Shown: positions 18,107 through 26,737 of the stretch, piece after piece
Position numbering within the stretch: position 1 is the first letter of the stretch
How the letters are laid out: each line of letters starts with the position of its first letter
Assembly: GCF_030376615.1 (NCBI RefSeq)
Contig: NZ_JARRAB010000006.1
Span: forward strand, 62,001 to 126,000
Length of the DNA stretch: 64,000 nucleotides
Direction: 5' to 3'
From: Pseudomonas sp. sp1636
Lineage (GTDB): Bacteria > Pseudomonadota > Gammaproteobacteria > Pseudomonadales > Pseudomonadaceae
Notes under the pieces: generated by a model
The model's database searches: none
What the model was told of the DNA's origin: nothing
The model's input: the letters and a program-made list of their open reading frames with translations, nothing else
Position numbers and translations under genes: made by a program

Positions 18107-18964
18107 ATGCGCAAACTATCCACCTTCTGCCTGAAAAGCCTGGGCGTCGCCGCACTCGCGCTGGGCATGACCACCGCCATGGCGGCGGACAAGCCTGCCC
18201 TGACCATCGGCTACGTCAACGGCTGGGACGACAGCGTCGCCGCCACCCATGTCGCCGGCGAAATCCTCACCAGCAAGCTCGGCTACCCGGTCAAATTGAT
18301 GCCGGTCGAACCGGCCATCATGTGGCAGGGCGTGGCCCGCGGCGACCTCGACGTCACCCTCTCCGCCTGGCTGCCGGTCACCCACGGCGAGTACTACGCC
18401 AAGATGAAAGACAAGGTAGCGGTGCTCGGCACCAACTACGCAGGCGCCAAGATCGGCCTGGTGGTGCCGGATTACGTCGAGGCCAAGAGCATCGAAGACC
18501 TGAACAAGAGCAAAGCAGCCTACGACGGCAAGATCACCGGCATCGACGCCGGCGCCGGCGTGATGCGCCGCACCGAAGAAGCCATAGAGAAATACAAACT
18601 GGACTTCAAACTGATGCCGAGTTCCGGCCCGGCCATGGCCATCGCCCTGGCCCGCGCCGAGAAGAAGCAGGAAGCCATCGTGGTTCCCGGCTGGATTCCG
18701 CACTGGATGTTCGCCAAGTGGAAACTGCGCTTCCTCGAAGACCCGCAGAATGTCTTCGGCGAAGCCGAGCATATCGACACCGTGGCCAGCATGGGGATGG
18801 AAGCCAAGGCTCCGGAAGCCGCCGCTTTCCTGAAGAAATTCTCCTGGGGCCCAGAAGAAGTGGGCGCGGTGATGTTGGCCGTCAGCGAAGGCGCCAAGCC
18901 GGAACAGGCCGCCAAGGATTGGGTCGCCGCCAACCCCGAGCGCGTGGCGGGCTGGTTGAAGTAA
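18107..18964 (+). CDS. Glycine betaine/OpuAC-type periplasmic binding protein
   Basis: A 285-residue binding protein with signal peptide ending at TAMAADKPA. It is of the OpuAC type but from a different subgroup than the CbcX-like paralogues: it lacks the cysteine pair and has Trp in VNGWDDSVA, Trp in AIMWQGVARG, Trp in LSAWLPVTHG and Trp-Ile-Pro-His-Trp in PGWIPHWMF. It would feed the same ATPase/permease pair or act as an orphan receptor. A hairpin separates it from cbcX and a good terminator follows, so it ends the operon. Confidence 0.88.
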   Translation: MRKLSTFCLKSLGVAALALGMTTAMAADKPALTIGYVNGWDDSVAATHVAGEILTSKLGYPVKLMPVEPAIMWQGVARGDLDVTLSAWLPVTHGEYYAKMKDKVAVLGTNYAGAKIGLVVPDYVEAKSIEDLNKSKAAYDGKITGIDAGAGVMRRTEEAIEKYKLDFKLMPSSGPAMAIALARAEKKQEAIVVPGWIPHWMFAKWKLRFLEDPQNVFGEAEHIDTVASMGMEAKAPEAAAFLKKFSWGPEEVGAVMLAVSEGAKPEQAAKDWVAANPERVAGWLK

Positions 18965-18984
18965 GCCAGCGTCAGCAACACGAA

Positions 18985-19012
18985 AAAGCGGGCTACGGCC
19001 CGCTTTCTCGTT
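18985..19012 (+). terminator. Terminator of the quaternary-amine importer operon
   Basis: AAAGCGGGC and GCCCGCTTT form a perfect 9-bp stem around TACG, followed by CTCGTTTCT. It is positioned 20 bp after the stop codon. Confidence 0.75.
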
Positions 19013-19062
19013 TCTGCCTGGCAGTGCGCTCTCACTGGGACAGCGTCTTGTTCAACAGACTG

Positions 19063-19293
19063 TTAGAGGTGGATCTCGGCGTTCTTGATCCCCAGCTCGC
19101 GCAACTCGTCGATCAAGTCATCCAGACGGACGAATGACTCGACTTCCTCGCCGTCATCGACCAGAAAATAACTTCTCCCCGCATCCTTCTTGAAAAACAC
19201 GATCCATTCTTTGATATGGGTCGGGTTGGCGATCACATGGGTGTCAAAGCTGACGCCCTCGGCATGCTTGGTTTTAACGTCGTTACGGTTCAT
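19063..19293 (-). CDS. Small hypothetical protein, 76 residues
   Basis: The protein starts MNRNDVKTKHAEGVSFD and ends ELRELGIKNAEIHL. It is soluble and charged, with EWIVFFKKDAGRSYFLVDDG in the middle. I do not recognise a family with certainty. I choose the ATG at 19293 over upstream options because the preceding residues look non-native. It is divergent from the SulP gene, sharing a 113-bp promoter region with a 15-bp palindrome. Confidence 0.6.
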   Translation of the reverse strand: MNRNDVKTKHAEGVSFDTHVIANPTHIKEWIVFFKKDAGRSYFLVDDGEEVESFVRLDDLIDELRELGIKNAEIHL

Positions 19294-19365
19294 TTCGGTC
19301 ACCCGCTTGGTGGTGCTCGCGCACAACTGTGCGCTCAGTGGCAAAGAGGCACTTTGTTATCACCA

Positions 19366-19380
19366 CATGATAATATCATG
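19366..19380. promoter_or_regulatory. 15-bp perfect palindrome in divergent promoter
   Basis: CATGATAATATCATG is a perfect inverted repeat 27 bp before the SulP start codon. It could be an operator for a dimeric repressor; AT content also fits a -10 region. No regulator is assigned. Confidence 0.4.
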
Positions 19381-19406
19381 CACATGTACTCGCCGAGGAG
19401 TTCACC

Positions 19407-21068
19407 ATGATTGCGCTACATGAAGCGTGGAAAGCCGGTTTACTGGGGCGCCAACACTGGCTGAACAACCTGGTCTCCGGGGTGATCGTCGGAATAGTCG
19501 CATTGCCGCTGGCCATGGCCTTTGCGATGGCCTCGGGAGTCAAACCGGAGCAAGGCATCTACTCGGCGATCGTTGGCGGCGTGCTGGTATCCGTGTTTGG
19601 TGGCAGCCGCCTGCAAATCGCCGGGCCGACCGGCGCGTTCATCGTGATTCTGGCGAGCATCACCGCCGAGCACGGCATCGATGGCCTGCAGATCGCCACC
19701 ATGATGGCCGGCGCCATGCTGCTGGCGCTCGGGATTACCCGGCTGGGAGCCGTGATCAAGTTCATTCCCGCCCCGGTGATCGTCGGCTTCACTGCCGGGA
19801 TCGGGGTGATCATCTGGGTCGGCCAATGGCAGGACTTCTTCGGCTTGCCCAGGGTCGGCGGCGAGCATTTCCACGAAAAGGTCTGGCATTTGGTGCACCT
19901 GCTGCCGCAGCTGCACCCGGCCACCACCCTGCTGGCCATGCTCAGCCTGGCCCTGGTGCTGCTGTCGCCAAAGCTGCCGGGGCTCCAGCGCGTGCCTGGC
20001 CCATTGGTGGCGATGCTGGTGGTCACCCTGCTCCAGGCCCTGTTTCAGTTCGATGGGGTGGCCACCATCGGCAGCGCCTTTGGCGGCATTCCCCAGGGCC
20101 TGCCCGAGTTCGGCCTGCCGGCCGTTAGCCTGTCGCGGATCATCGAACTGATCGGCCCGGCCTTTGCGATTGCCATGCTGGGGGCGATCGAGTCGCTGTT
20201 GTCGGCGGTGGTGGCCGACGGCATGGCGGGCAGCAAGCATGACTCCAATCAGGAGCTGATCGGTCAGGGCATCGCCAACCTGGCCACGCCATTGTTCGGC
20301 GGCTTCGCCGTCACCGGCGCGATTGCGCGCACCGCAACCAATCTCCGTAACGGCGGCACCAGCCCACTGGCCGGCATCATGCACGCGATCACCTTGCTGC
20401 TGATCATCCTGTTCCTGGCCCCACTGGCCTCGGACATTCCACTGTGCGCGCTGGCGGCGATCCTGTTCGTGGTCGCCTACAACATGAGCGAACTGCGCCA
20501 CTTCAAGCGCATGATCCTGCGGGCACCGCGGGCGGACGTGGCGATTCTGCTGATCACCTTCGGCCTCACGGTGTTCAGCGACCTGGTGATCGCCGTGAAC
20601 ATCGGGGTGATTCTGGCGATGCTGAATTTCATGCGGCGCATGGCCTCCTCGGTGGAGGTGCAGCAGGTCGTCGAACAGGAACTGGAAGCGGAGCTACGGG
20701 GTGGCGGCCATACCCGCCTGCCGCCTGGGGTGCTGGTGTACGTGATCGAGGGGCCGCTGTTCTTTGCCGCGGCCGAGACCTTCGAGCGCGCGCTGGCACA
20801 AACCCATACCGACCCACGGATGCTGGTGATTCGCCTGCACCGCGTGCCGTTCATGGATATCACCGGCCTGCAAACGCTGGAGGCCGTCATTCAGCAACTG
20901 CATAAGCGCAACATCGTGGTGAAACTCTGCGAGGCCAACCACAAGGTGCTGAGCAAGCTGGGCAAGGCGGGCATTCTGCAGGAGATCGGCAGCGCGCATT
21001 ACCACCCCAACTTCGGCGCCGCGCTGAGCGCCGCCGAGGAGCGCGCGCACGTCCCGGAGCACAGCTGA
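19407..21068 (+). CDS. SulP-family anion transporter with STAS domain
   Basis: A 553-residue inner-membrane transporter. About ten to twelve hydrophobic helices fill residues 20-415, with the SulP signature region SGVKPEQGIYSAIVGG and GPTGAFIVILA near the first core repeat. Residues 440-540 form a cytoplasmic STAS domain, with RLHRVPFMDITGLQTLE around the conserved Asp-Ile-Thr-Gly loop. Substrates in the family include sulfate, bicarbonate and dicarboxylates; none can be chosen from sequence. GAGGAG precedes the ATG. In P. aeruginosa a BetT choline carrier occupies the matching position beside betI; here SulP does, but the families are unrelated. Confidence 0.9.
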   Translation: MIALHEAWKAGLLGRQHWLNNLVSGVIVGIVALPLAMAFAMASGVKPEQGIYSAIVGGVLVSVFGGSRLQIAGPTGAFIVILASITAEHGIDGLQIATMMAGAMLLALGITRLGAVIKFIPAPVIVGFTAGIGVIIWVGQWQDFFGLPRVGGEHFHEKVWHLVHLLPQLHPATTLLAMLSLALVLLSPKLPGLQRVPGPLVAMLVVTLLQALFQFDGVATIGSAFGGIPQGLPEFGLPAVSLSRIIELIGPAFAIAMLGAIESLLSAVVADGMAGSKHDSNQELIGQGIANLATPLFGGFAVTGAIARTATNLRNGGTSPLAGIMHAITLLLIILFLAPLASDIPLCALAAILFVVAYNMSELRHFKRMILRAPRADVAILLITFGLTVFSDLVIAVNIGVILAMLNFMRRMASSVEVQQVVEQELEAELRGGGHTRLPPGVLVYVIEGPLFFAAAETFERALAQTHTDPRMLVIRLHRVPFMDITGLQTLEAVIQQLHKRNIVVKLCEANHKVLSKLGKAGILQEIGSAHYHPNFGAALSAAEERAHVPEHS

Positions 21069-21098
21069 GTCGTTCGCCGCGCTACCCGGCGCGGTGGC

Positions 21099-21287
21099 TC
21101 ATGCCTTGGCGCCTGGGCCACGCTTGTTCTGGGTGGCGTAGGTAACGCCGTGGCTGTCGAGGTAATCGCGGATCAGTTGGCGCACGACTTGAGAAGGCGT
21201 CAGATCCTGCCCGGCGCACAGCTCCTCGAACGCCTTCTTCTTGACCGGATCAATCAGCACGGTGAGGCGCGCGGTCTTGCTTTCCAT
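21099..21287 (-). CDS. Ribbon-helix-helix (CopG/Arc-type) DNA-binding protein
   Basis: A 62-residue protein. ARLTVLIDPVKKKAFEELC followed by QDLTPSQVVRQLIRDYLD gives the beta-alpha-alpha pattern of a ribbon-helix-helix repressor. The C-terminus is short and basic (NKRGPGAKA). No toxin partner lies next to it, so it is more likely a solitary regulator than an antitoxin. Its own promoter carries TATAAT followed at once by a palindrome, which suggests autorepression. Confidence 0.75.
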   Translation of the reverse strand: MESKTARLTVLIDPVKKKAFEELCAGQDLTPSQVVRQLIRDYLDSHGVTYATQNKRGPGAKA

Positions 21288-21306
21288 AAAATCGCCAATC
21301 GCTCAA

Positions 21307-21328
21307 GATTAATGTTAATCAAATTATA
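21307..21328 (-). promoter_or_regulatory. Promoter -10 with adjacent operator-like palindrome for the RHH gene
   Basis: On the minus strand TATAAT (21323-21328) is followed by GATTAA-CA-TTAATC (21307-21320), placing a 14-bp inverted repeat over the likely start of transcription, 20 bp before the ATG. Confidence 0.5.
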
Positions 21329-21426
21329 ATGCTGCAGCCCTGTGCTGTCACGGCAGCGGCGGCTTGCCGGCCCGCCGAGCAGAAGCGGTATGCGCCGCCA
21401 GGGTCTGGATAAAACGGCATATTTGA

Positions 21427-21443
21427 TTGATCGTCCAATAAAA
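21427..21443. promoter_or_regulatory. BetI operator at betI promoter
   Basis: TTGATCGTCCAATAAAA resembles the BetI operator core known from the E. coli bet region (ATTGAACGTCCAAT-like). It overlaps a -35-like TTGATC; TAGACT lies 18 bases downstream as a possible -10. The same 17-mer recurs before betB with one change. Confidence 0.7.
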
Positions 21444-21497
21444 ACCGTCCTAGACTGCCGCCCGCCCAGGGATATTCCTCAAACCACGGAGATACCG

Positions 21498-22088
21498 ATG
21501 CCCAAGGTCGGAATGCAACCGATCCGCCGCGCACAACTGATTGCGGCCACCCTCGAAGCCGTCGATCAGGTTGGCATGAGCGATGCCAGCATCGCCTATA
21601 TCGCCCGCCTGGCGGGGGTGTCCAACGGCATCATCAGCCACTACTTCAAGGACAAGAACGGTCTGCTCGACGCCACCATGCGCCACCTGATGCTGGCCTT
21701 GAGCAATGCGGTGCGCAGCCGGCGCGCCGCGCTCGAGGACGACAGCCCACGGGCTCACCTGCGCGCGATGATCGCCGGCAACTTCGACGACAGCCAGGTC
21801 AACGGCCCGGCGATCAAGACCTGGCTGGCATTCTGGGCCAGCAGCATGCACCAGCCGGCCTTGCGCCGCTTGCAGCGGGTCAACGACCACCGTCTGGATT
21901 CCAACCTGTGCTGCCAGTTCCGCCGCCTCCTGCCCGTGGCGCAAGCCCGCGCCGCCTCGCGCGGCCTGGCCGCGCTGATCGACGGCCTGTGGCTACGCGG
22001 CGCGCTGTCCGGCGGCAACTTCGACACCCAGCAAGCTCTGCAGATCGCCTACGACTACCTCGACCAGCAGCTGGGCAAGGCTGGCTGA
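21498..22088 (+). CDS. betI: BetI, choline-responsive TetR-family repressor
   Basis: A 196-residue repressor of the bet genes, derepressed by choline. The N-terminal TetR helix-turn-helix is seen as [20 protein letters not shown] near residue 30. Length and the opening [15 protein letters not shown] match Pseudomonas BetI. The long [21 protein letters not shown] segment forms part of the ligand pocket. ATG 21498 follows GGAG by seven bases. It is followed by betB and betA, each with regulatory sites upstream. Confidence 0.95.
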   Translation: MPKVGMQPIRRAQLIAATLEAVDQVGMSDASIAYIARLAGVSNGIISHYFKDKNGLLDATMRHLMLALSNAVRSRRAALEDDSPRAHLRAMIAGNFDDSQVNGPAIKTWLAFWASSMHQPALRRLQRVNDHRLDSNLCCQFRRLLPVAQARAASRGLAALIDGLWLRGALSGGNFDTQQALQIAYDYLDQQLGKAG

Positions 22089-22240
22089 ACGCAACGCGCG
22101 TCTATACATGGCGATGGGGCGATGCCGATCGCCGTGTAGGCCGCGAGGTCGTACCGCCCACAATTCCCTCTCGCCCGACCCTGGACACGCGGCCTGTCGC
22201 ATCCAGACCGCCGCGAGTCGCTCTCGATTATTTTTGTTGT

Positions 22241-22257
22241 TTGATCGTTCAATAAAA
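22241..22257. promoter_or_regulatory. BetI operator at betB promoter
   Basis: TTGATCGTTCAATAAAA matches the site before betI at 16 of 17 positions and contains the inverted half-sites TTGA-TCGT-TCAA. TAGGCT lies 17 bases after TTGATC as a probable -10. Confidence 0.7.
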
Positions 22258-22374
22258 ATAACGTAGGCTGGCTTTCACCCTTCCGGCCTGGACATTGCCC
22301 GGCCGACCCAGCTGGCCGAGGCGCACCGCAGCCAGCCAGTCTTGCGAAGACCACAGACAAGAGAGGATTCCGCC

Positions 22375-23847
22375 TTGGCCCGATTCGACGAACAGAAGCT
22401 CTACATCGATGGTCGCTATGTCGATTCGACCAGCGGCGCCACCTTCGAAAGCATCGACCCGGCCACCGGCGAGGTGCTCGCCAACGTCCAGCGCGCCAGC
22501 CAGGCCGACGTCGAGCGCGCGGTGGCCAGCGCCGCCGCCGGGCAGAAAGTCTGGGCGGCGATGACCGCCATGCAGCGCTCGCGCATCCTGCGCCGCGCGG
22601 TAGAGATCCTGCGCGAACGCAACGACGAACTGGCCGAACTGGAAACCCTCGACACCGGCAAGCCGCTGTCGGAAACCCGCTACGTCGACATCGTCACCGG
22701 CGCCGACGTGCTCGAGTATTACGCCGGCCTGGTGCCCGCCATCGAGGGCCAGCAGATTCCGCTGCGCGACAGCAGTTTCGTCTACACCCGCCGCGAGCCA
22801 CTCGGGGTGGTCGCCGGCATCGGCGCCTGGAACTACCCGATCCAGATCGCCCTGTGGAAATCCGCCCCGGCCCTGGCCGCCGGCAACGCGATGATCTTCA
22901 AGCCCAGCGAAGTCACCTCGCTGACCACCCTCAAACTGGCCGAGATCTACAGCCAAGCCGGCCTGCCCGATGGCGTGTTCAACGTGCTCACCGGCAGCGG
23001 CCGCGAGGTCGGCCAGTGGCTCACCGAGCACCCCGGCATCGAGAAGATTTCCTTCACCGGCGGCACCGTCACCGGCAAGAAGGTCATGGCCAGCGCCTCC
23101 AGCTCCTCGCTGAAGGAAGTGACCATGGAACTGGGCGGCAAGTCGCCGCTGATCATCTGCGAAGACGCCGACCTCGACCGCGCCGCCGACATCGCGGTGA
23201 TGGCCAACTTCTACAGTTCCGGCCAGGTCTGCACCAACGGCACCCGCGTGTTCGTACCGCGCATGCTGCAGGCGCGCTTCGAGAGCAAGGTGCTGGAGCG
23301 GGTGGGGCGCATCCGCTTGGGCAACCCGCAGGACGCCAACGTCAACTTCGGCCCGCTGGTCAGCTTCGCCCATATGCAGAGCGTGCTCGACTACATCGAA
23401 ACAGGCCGCCGCGAAGGCGCACGCCTGCTGATCGGCGGTGAGCGCATCACTGCCGGCGAATACGCCCAGGGCGCCTATGTCGCGCCGACCGTGTTCACCG
23501 ACTGCAACGACGAGATGAGCATAGTGCGCGAAGAAATCTTCGGCCCGGTGATGAGCATCCTGGTCTACGACAGCGAAGACGAGGTGCTCCGCCGCGCCAA
23601 CGCCACCGACTACGGCCTGGCCGCCGGCGTGGTGACCCGCGACCTGGCGCGCGCGCACCGGATGATCCACCGGTTGGAGGCCGGCATCTGCTGGATCAAC
23701 ACCTGGGGCGAGTCGCCCGCGCAAATGCCGGTGGGCGGTTACAAGCAGTCCGGCGTCGGCCGCGAAAACGGCCTGAGCACCCTGGAGCATTACACCCGAA
23801 TCAAGTCGGTACAGGTGGAACTGGGCGACTACGCCTCGGTGTTTTGA
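22375..23847 (+). CDS. betB: Betaine aldehyde dehydrogenase
   Basis: A 490-residue enzyme oxidising betaine aldehyde to glycine betaine with NAD(P). The start is a TTG at 22375 (reading [12 protein letters not shown]), preceded by GAGAGGA; this gives exactly the length of the P. aeruginosa enzyme. The general-base Glu is in MELGGKSP and the nucleophilic Cys in [13 protein letters not shown]. The cofactor-binding fold is seen through [11 protein letters not shown]. An unusual TTG start may lower translation. It is followed by betA with a 37-bp gap. Confidence 0.96.
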   Translation: MARFDEQKLYIDGRYVDSTSGATFESIDPATGEVLANVQRASQADVERAVASAAAGQKVWAAMTAMQRSRILRRAVEILRERNDELAELETLDTGKPLSETRYVDIVTGADVLEYYAGLVPAIEGQQIPLRDSSFVYTRREPLGVVAGIGAWNYPIQIALWKSAPALAAGNAMIFKPSEVTSLTTLKLAEIYSQAGLPDGVFNVLTGSGREVGQWLTEHPGIEKISFTGGTVTGKKVMASASSSSLKEVTMELGGKSPLIICEDADLDRAADIAVMANFYSSGQVCTNGTRVFVPRMLQARFESKVLERVGRIRLGNPQDANVNFGPLVSFAHMQSVLDYIETGRREGARLLIGGERITAGEYAQGAYVAPTVFTDCNDEMSIVREEIFGPVMSILVYDSEDEVLRRANATDYGLAAGVVTRDLARAHRMIHRLEAGICWINTWGESPAQMPVGGYKQSGVGRENGLSTLEHYTRIKSVQVELGDYASVF

Positions 23848-23884
23848 TCCACCACTCGCAGCCCCGTTATTACAGGTGACGTCC

Positions 23885-25570
23885 ATGTCCCAAGAATTCG
23901 ACTACATCATCATCGGCGCCGGCTCGGCCGGCAACGTGCTGGCCGCCCGCCTGAGCGAGGACGCCGAGGTCAGCGTGCTGCTGCTGGAAGCCGGCGGCCC
24001 GGATCACCGCCAGGATTTCCGCACCCAGATGCCCGCCGCCCTGGCCTTCCCGCTGCAGGGCCGGCGCTACAACTGGGCCTACGAGACCGAGCCGGAACCC
24101 TTTATGAACAACCGCCGCATGGAGTGCGGGCGCGGCAAGGGCCTGGGTGGCTCATCGCTGATCAACGGCATGTGCTACATCCGCGGCAACGCCCTCGACT
24201 ACGACGGCTGGGCCAAGGAAAAAGGCCTGGAAGACTGGAGCTACCTCGACTGCCTGCCGTATTTCAGGAAAGCGGAGAGCCGCGACAGCGGCGCCAACGC
24301 CTACCACGGCGGCGACGGCCCGCTCAGCGTGGCCACGCCGAAGGCCGGCAACAACCCGCTGTTCCAGGCCATGATCGAAGCCGGCGTACAGGCCGGTTAC
24401 CCGCGCACCGACGACCTCAACGGCTACCAGCAGGAAGGCTTCGGCCCGATGGATCGCACCGTGACCCCGCAGGGCCGCCGCGCCAGCACCGCGCGCGGCT
24501 ATCTCGACCTGGCCAAGGGCCGGCCGAACCTGAGCATCGTCACCCATGCCCTGACCGAGCGCATCCTGTTCAGCGGCAAGCGCGCCATCGGCGTCGACTA
24601 CCTGCACGGCGACAGCGACACCCCGACCACCGTCAGGGCGCGCCGCGAGGTGCTGCTGTGCAGCGGTGCCATTGCCTCGCCGCAGATCCTCCAGCGCTCC
24701 GGGGTCGGCCCGGCCGCGTTACTGCGCGACCTCGACATCCCCCTGGTGCACGAACTGCCCGGGGTCGGCGAGAACCTCCAGGATCACCTGGAGATGTACC
24801 TGCAATACGCCTGCAAGGAGCCGGTGTCGCTGTATCCGGCGCTGCAATGGTGGAACCAGCCGCCGATCGGCGCCAAATGGCTGCTCCTCGGCAAGGGCAC
24901 CGGCGCCAGCAACCAGTTCGAGGCCGGTGGTTTCATCCGCACCAGCGCCGAGTTCGAGTGGCCGAACATCCAGTACCACTTCCTGCCGGTGGCGATCAAT
25001 TACAACGGCAGCAACGCCGTCAAGGAACACGGTTTCCAGGCCCACGTCGGCTCCATGCGCTCGCCGAGCCGCGGCCGCGTCCAGGCCAAGTCGAAAGACC
25101 CGCGCCAACACCCGAGCATCCTGTTCAACTACATGTCCAGCCCGCAGGACTGGCAGGAGTTCCGCGACGGCATCCGCATCACCCGCGAGATCATGCGCCA
25201 GGCGGCGCTCGACCCCTTCCGCGGCCGCGAGCTCAGCCCCGGCCTGGACGTACAGAGCGACGCCGAGCTGGACGCCTTCGTCCGCGAGCATGCGGAAACC
25301 GCCTTCCACCCGTCCTGCTCGTGCAAGATGGGCTTCGATGAGATGGCGGTGGTCGACGGCCAGGGCCGCGTGCACGGCCTCGAAGGGCTGCGGGTGGTCG
25401 ACGCCTCGATCATGCCGCTGATCACCACCGGCAACCTCAACGCGCCGACCATCATGATGGCCGAGAAGATCGCCGATAAAATCCGCGGCCGCGCCCCGCT
25501 GCCGCGCAGCACCGCGCCTTACTACGTGGCGGGCGGCGCGGCGCTGCGCAACACCCCGCAACGCAGCTAG
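23885..25570 (+). CDS. betA: Choline dehydrogenase
   Basis: A 561-residue membrane-associated FAD enzyme of the GMC oxidoreductase family that oxidises choline to betaine aldehyde. The FAD-binding motif [16 protein letters not shown] lies at residues 8-23; [15 protein letters not shown] is the GMC signature 1; the catalytic His lies in [13 protein letters not shown], and the C-terminal [15 protein letters not shown] is the second FAD contact. AGGTGA precedes ATG 23885. It completes the choline to betaine route that feeds the demethylation genes at the left of the window. Confidence 0.96.
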   Translation: MSQEFDYIIIGAGSAGNVLAARLSEDAEVSVLLLEAGGPDHRQDFRTQMPAALAFPLQGRRYNWAYETEPEPFMNNRRMECGRGKGLGGSSLINGMCYIRGNALDYDGWAKEKGLEDWSYLDCLPYFRKAESRDSGANAYHGGDGPLSVATPKAGNNPLFQAMIEAGVQAGYPRTDDLNGYQQEGFGPMDRTVTPQGRRASTARGYLDLAKGRPNLSIVTHALTERILFSGKRAIGVDYLHGDSDTPTTVRARREVLLCSGAIASPQILQRSGVGPAALLRDLDIPLVHELPGVGENLQDHLEMYLQYACKEPVSLYPALQWWNQPPIGAKWLLLGKGTGASNQFEAGGFIRTSAEFEWPNIQYHFLPVAINYNGSNAVKEHGFQAHVGSMRSPSRGRVQAKSKDPRQHPSILFNYMSSPQDWQEFRDGIRITREIMRQAALDPFRGRELSPGLDVQSDAELDAFVREHAETAFHPSCSCKMGFDEMAVVDGQGRVHGLEGLRVVDASIMPLITTGNLNAPTIMMAEKIADKIRGRAPLPRSTAPYYVAGGAALRNTPQRS

Positions 25571-25597
25571 CAGGCCGCACGGCGCACCCGAGCAGGG

Positions 25598-26533
25598 TCA
25601 CTCGAGCAAGGTGTCGCTGGACTGGCCATCCTCCTGCAGAATCACGCGCAGGCGCCTGAGTGCTTCGACCTGTATCTGCCTGACCCGCTCGCGGGTCAGG
25701 CCGAATTCCTGACCGATCGCCTCCAACGTGCAGCTGTCGTGGCCACGCAGACCGAAATGGCGCACCACAACCGCGCGCTGCCTGTCACTCAGCGCCGCCA
25801 GCCACTTGTCGATGCTATGCGGCAACTGGTCGTCCTGCAGCAACGTGCAGGGATCGCTGGGTTGTTCGGCGCTCAAGGTCTCAAGCAGGGTGGTGGCCGA
25901 ATCGGAGCCGAGCACGGCATCTATCGAGCCGACCCGCTCACCCAGCAGCAATATGCGTTTGACCTCGTCCAGCGACGTGGCCAGCAGCTCGGCGATGTCC
26001 TCGGCAGTCGGAGTGCGCTCGAGCCGGGCAGCCAGCACATGGGCGGCGTGCAGATAGGCATTGAGCCGCTTGGCCACATGAACCGGCAGGCGGATGGTAC
26101 GGCCCTGAGTCATGACGGCCCACTCGATGTGTTGGCGAATCCACCAGGTGGCGTAGGTCGAAAAGCGGCAGCCCAGCTCAGGGTCGAACTTGCTCACCGC
26201 CCGGATCAAGCCCAGATTGCCCTCCTCGATCAGATCCAGCAGCATCAGGCCACGGTTGACATAAGCGCGGGCAATCCTCACCACCAGACGCAAATTGCTC
26301 TCGATCATGCGTTTACGCGCCGCCGGATCGCCCTGCCGCACCAGGCGTGCGAAGTGCAGCTCCTGCTCCGCGGAGAGCAAGGGGCTGAAACCGATTTCGC
26401 TCAGATACAGCTGGGTCGCGGTCAACGCCCGCTTGTAGTCGACCGCCCTGGATTGCTTGCGTGAGGCTGACGGCTTCGTTTGACGCTGAGCGCATTCGTC
26501 CTGTTCAACGCGGTACGACTGCATCCGTGGCAT
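25598..26533 (-). CDS. RpoS-like sigma-70 family factor (paralogue)
   Basis: A 311-residue sigma factor closely related to RpoS. Region 1.2 is seen as [15 protein letters not shown], region 2 as [20 protein letters not shown] and [20 protein letters not shown], the -10 recognition helix as [17 protein letters not shown], and region 4 as [20 protein letters not shown]. It differs from typical RpoS at usually conserved positions: [12 protein letters not shown] replaces IRQTIERAIMNQ, and the N-terminus is shorter and basic. The start at 26533 follows GGGGGAG. No nlpD gene precedes it, as would be expected for true rpoS. It is convergent with betA. I read it as a second, diverged RpoS-type factor. 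Confidence 0.85.
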   Translation of the reverse strand: MPRMQSYRVEQDECAQRQTKPSASRKQSRAVDYKRALTATQLYLSEIGFSPLLSAEQELHFARLVRQGDPAARKRMIESNLRLVVRIARAYVNRGLMLLDLIEEGNLGLIRAVSKFDPELGCRFSTYATWWIRQHIEWAVMTQGRTIRLPVHVAKRLNAYLHAAHVLAARLERTPTAEDIAELLATSLDEVKRILLLGERVGSIDAVLGSDSATTLLETLSAEQPSDPCTLLQDDQLPHSIDKWLAALSDRQRAVVVRHFGLRGHDSCTLEAIGQEFGLTRERVRQIQVEALRRLRVILQEDGQSSDTLLE

Positions 26534-26737
26534 AGTGATCACTCCCCCGACGGCAGCTATGGCATCAAGCTGACACATCGGCGGCAAGCGGGTATTGATG
26601 TGTGTCAACGCCTGCGCCCCGGGCACTCGGCGCCACGGCTGCACGCCCAGGCGCCGGGCCAGGCCGGTGCAATCACCTCCAGTTCGCGCGCGGTTGCGCC
26701 CCGGCGGCGGCGGCAGGCGAGCGTTTTTCACCGCCGC

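Noticed and set aside
21099-21287. Toxin-antitoxin module with the RHH protein as antitoxin
   Set aside because: No toxin-like gene lies on either side; the neighbours are SulP and betI.
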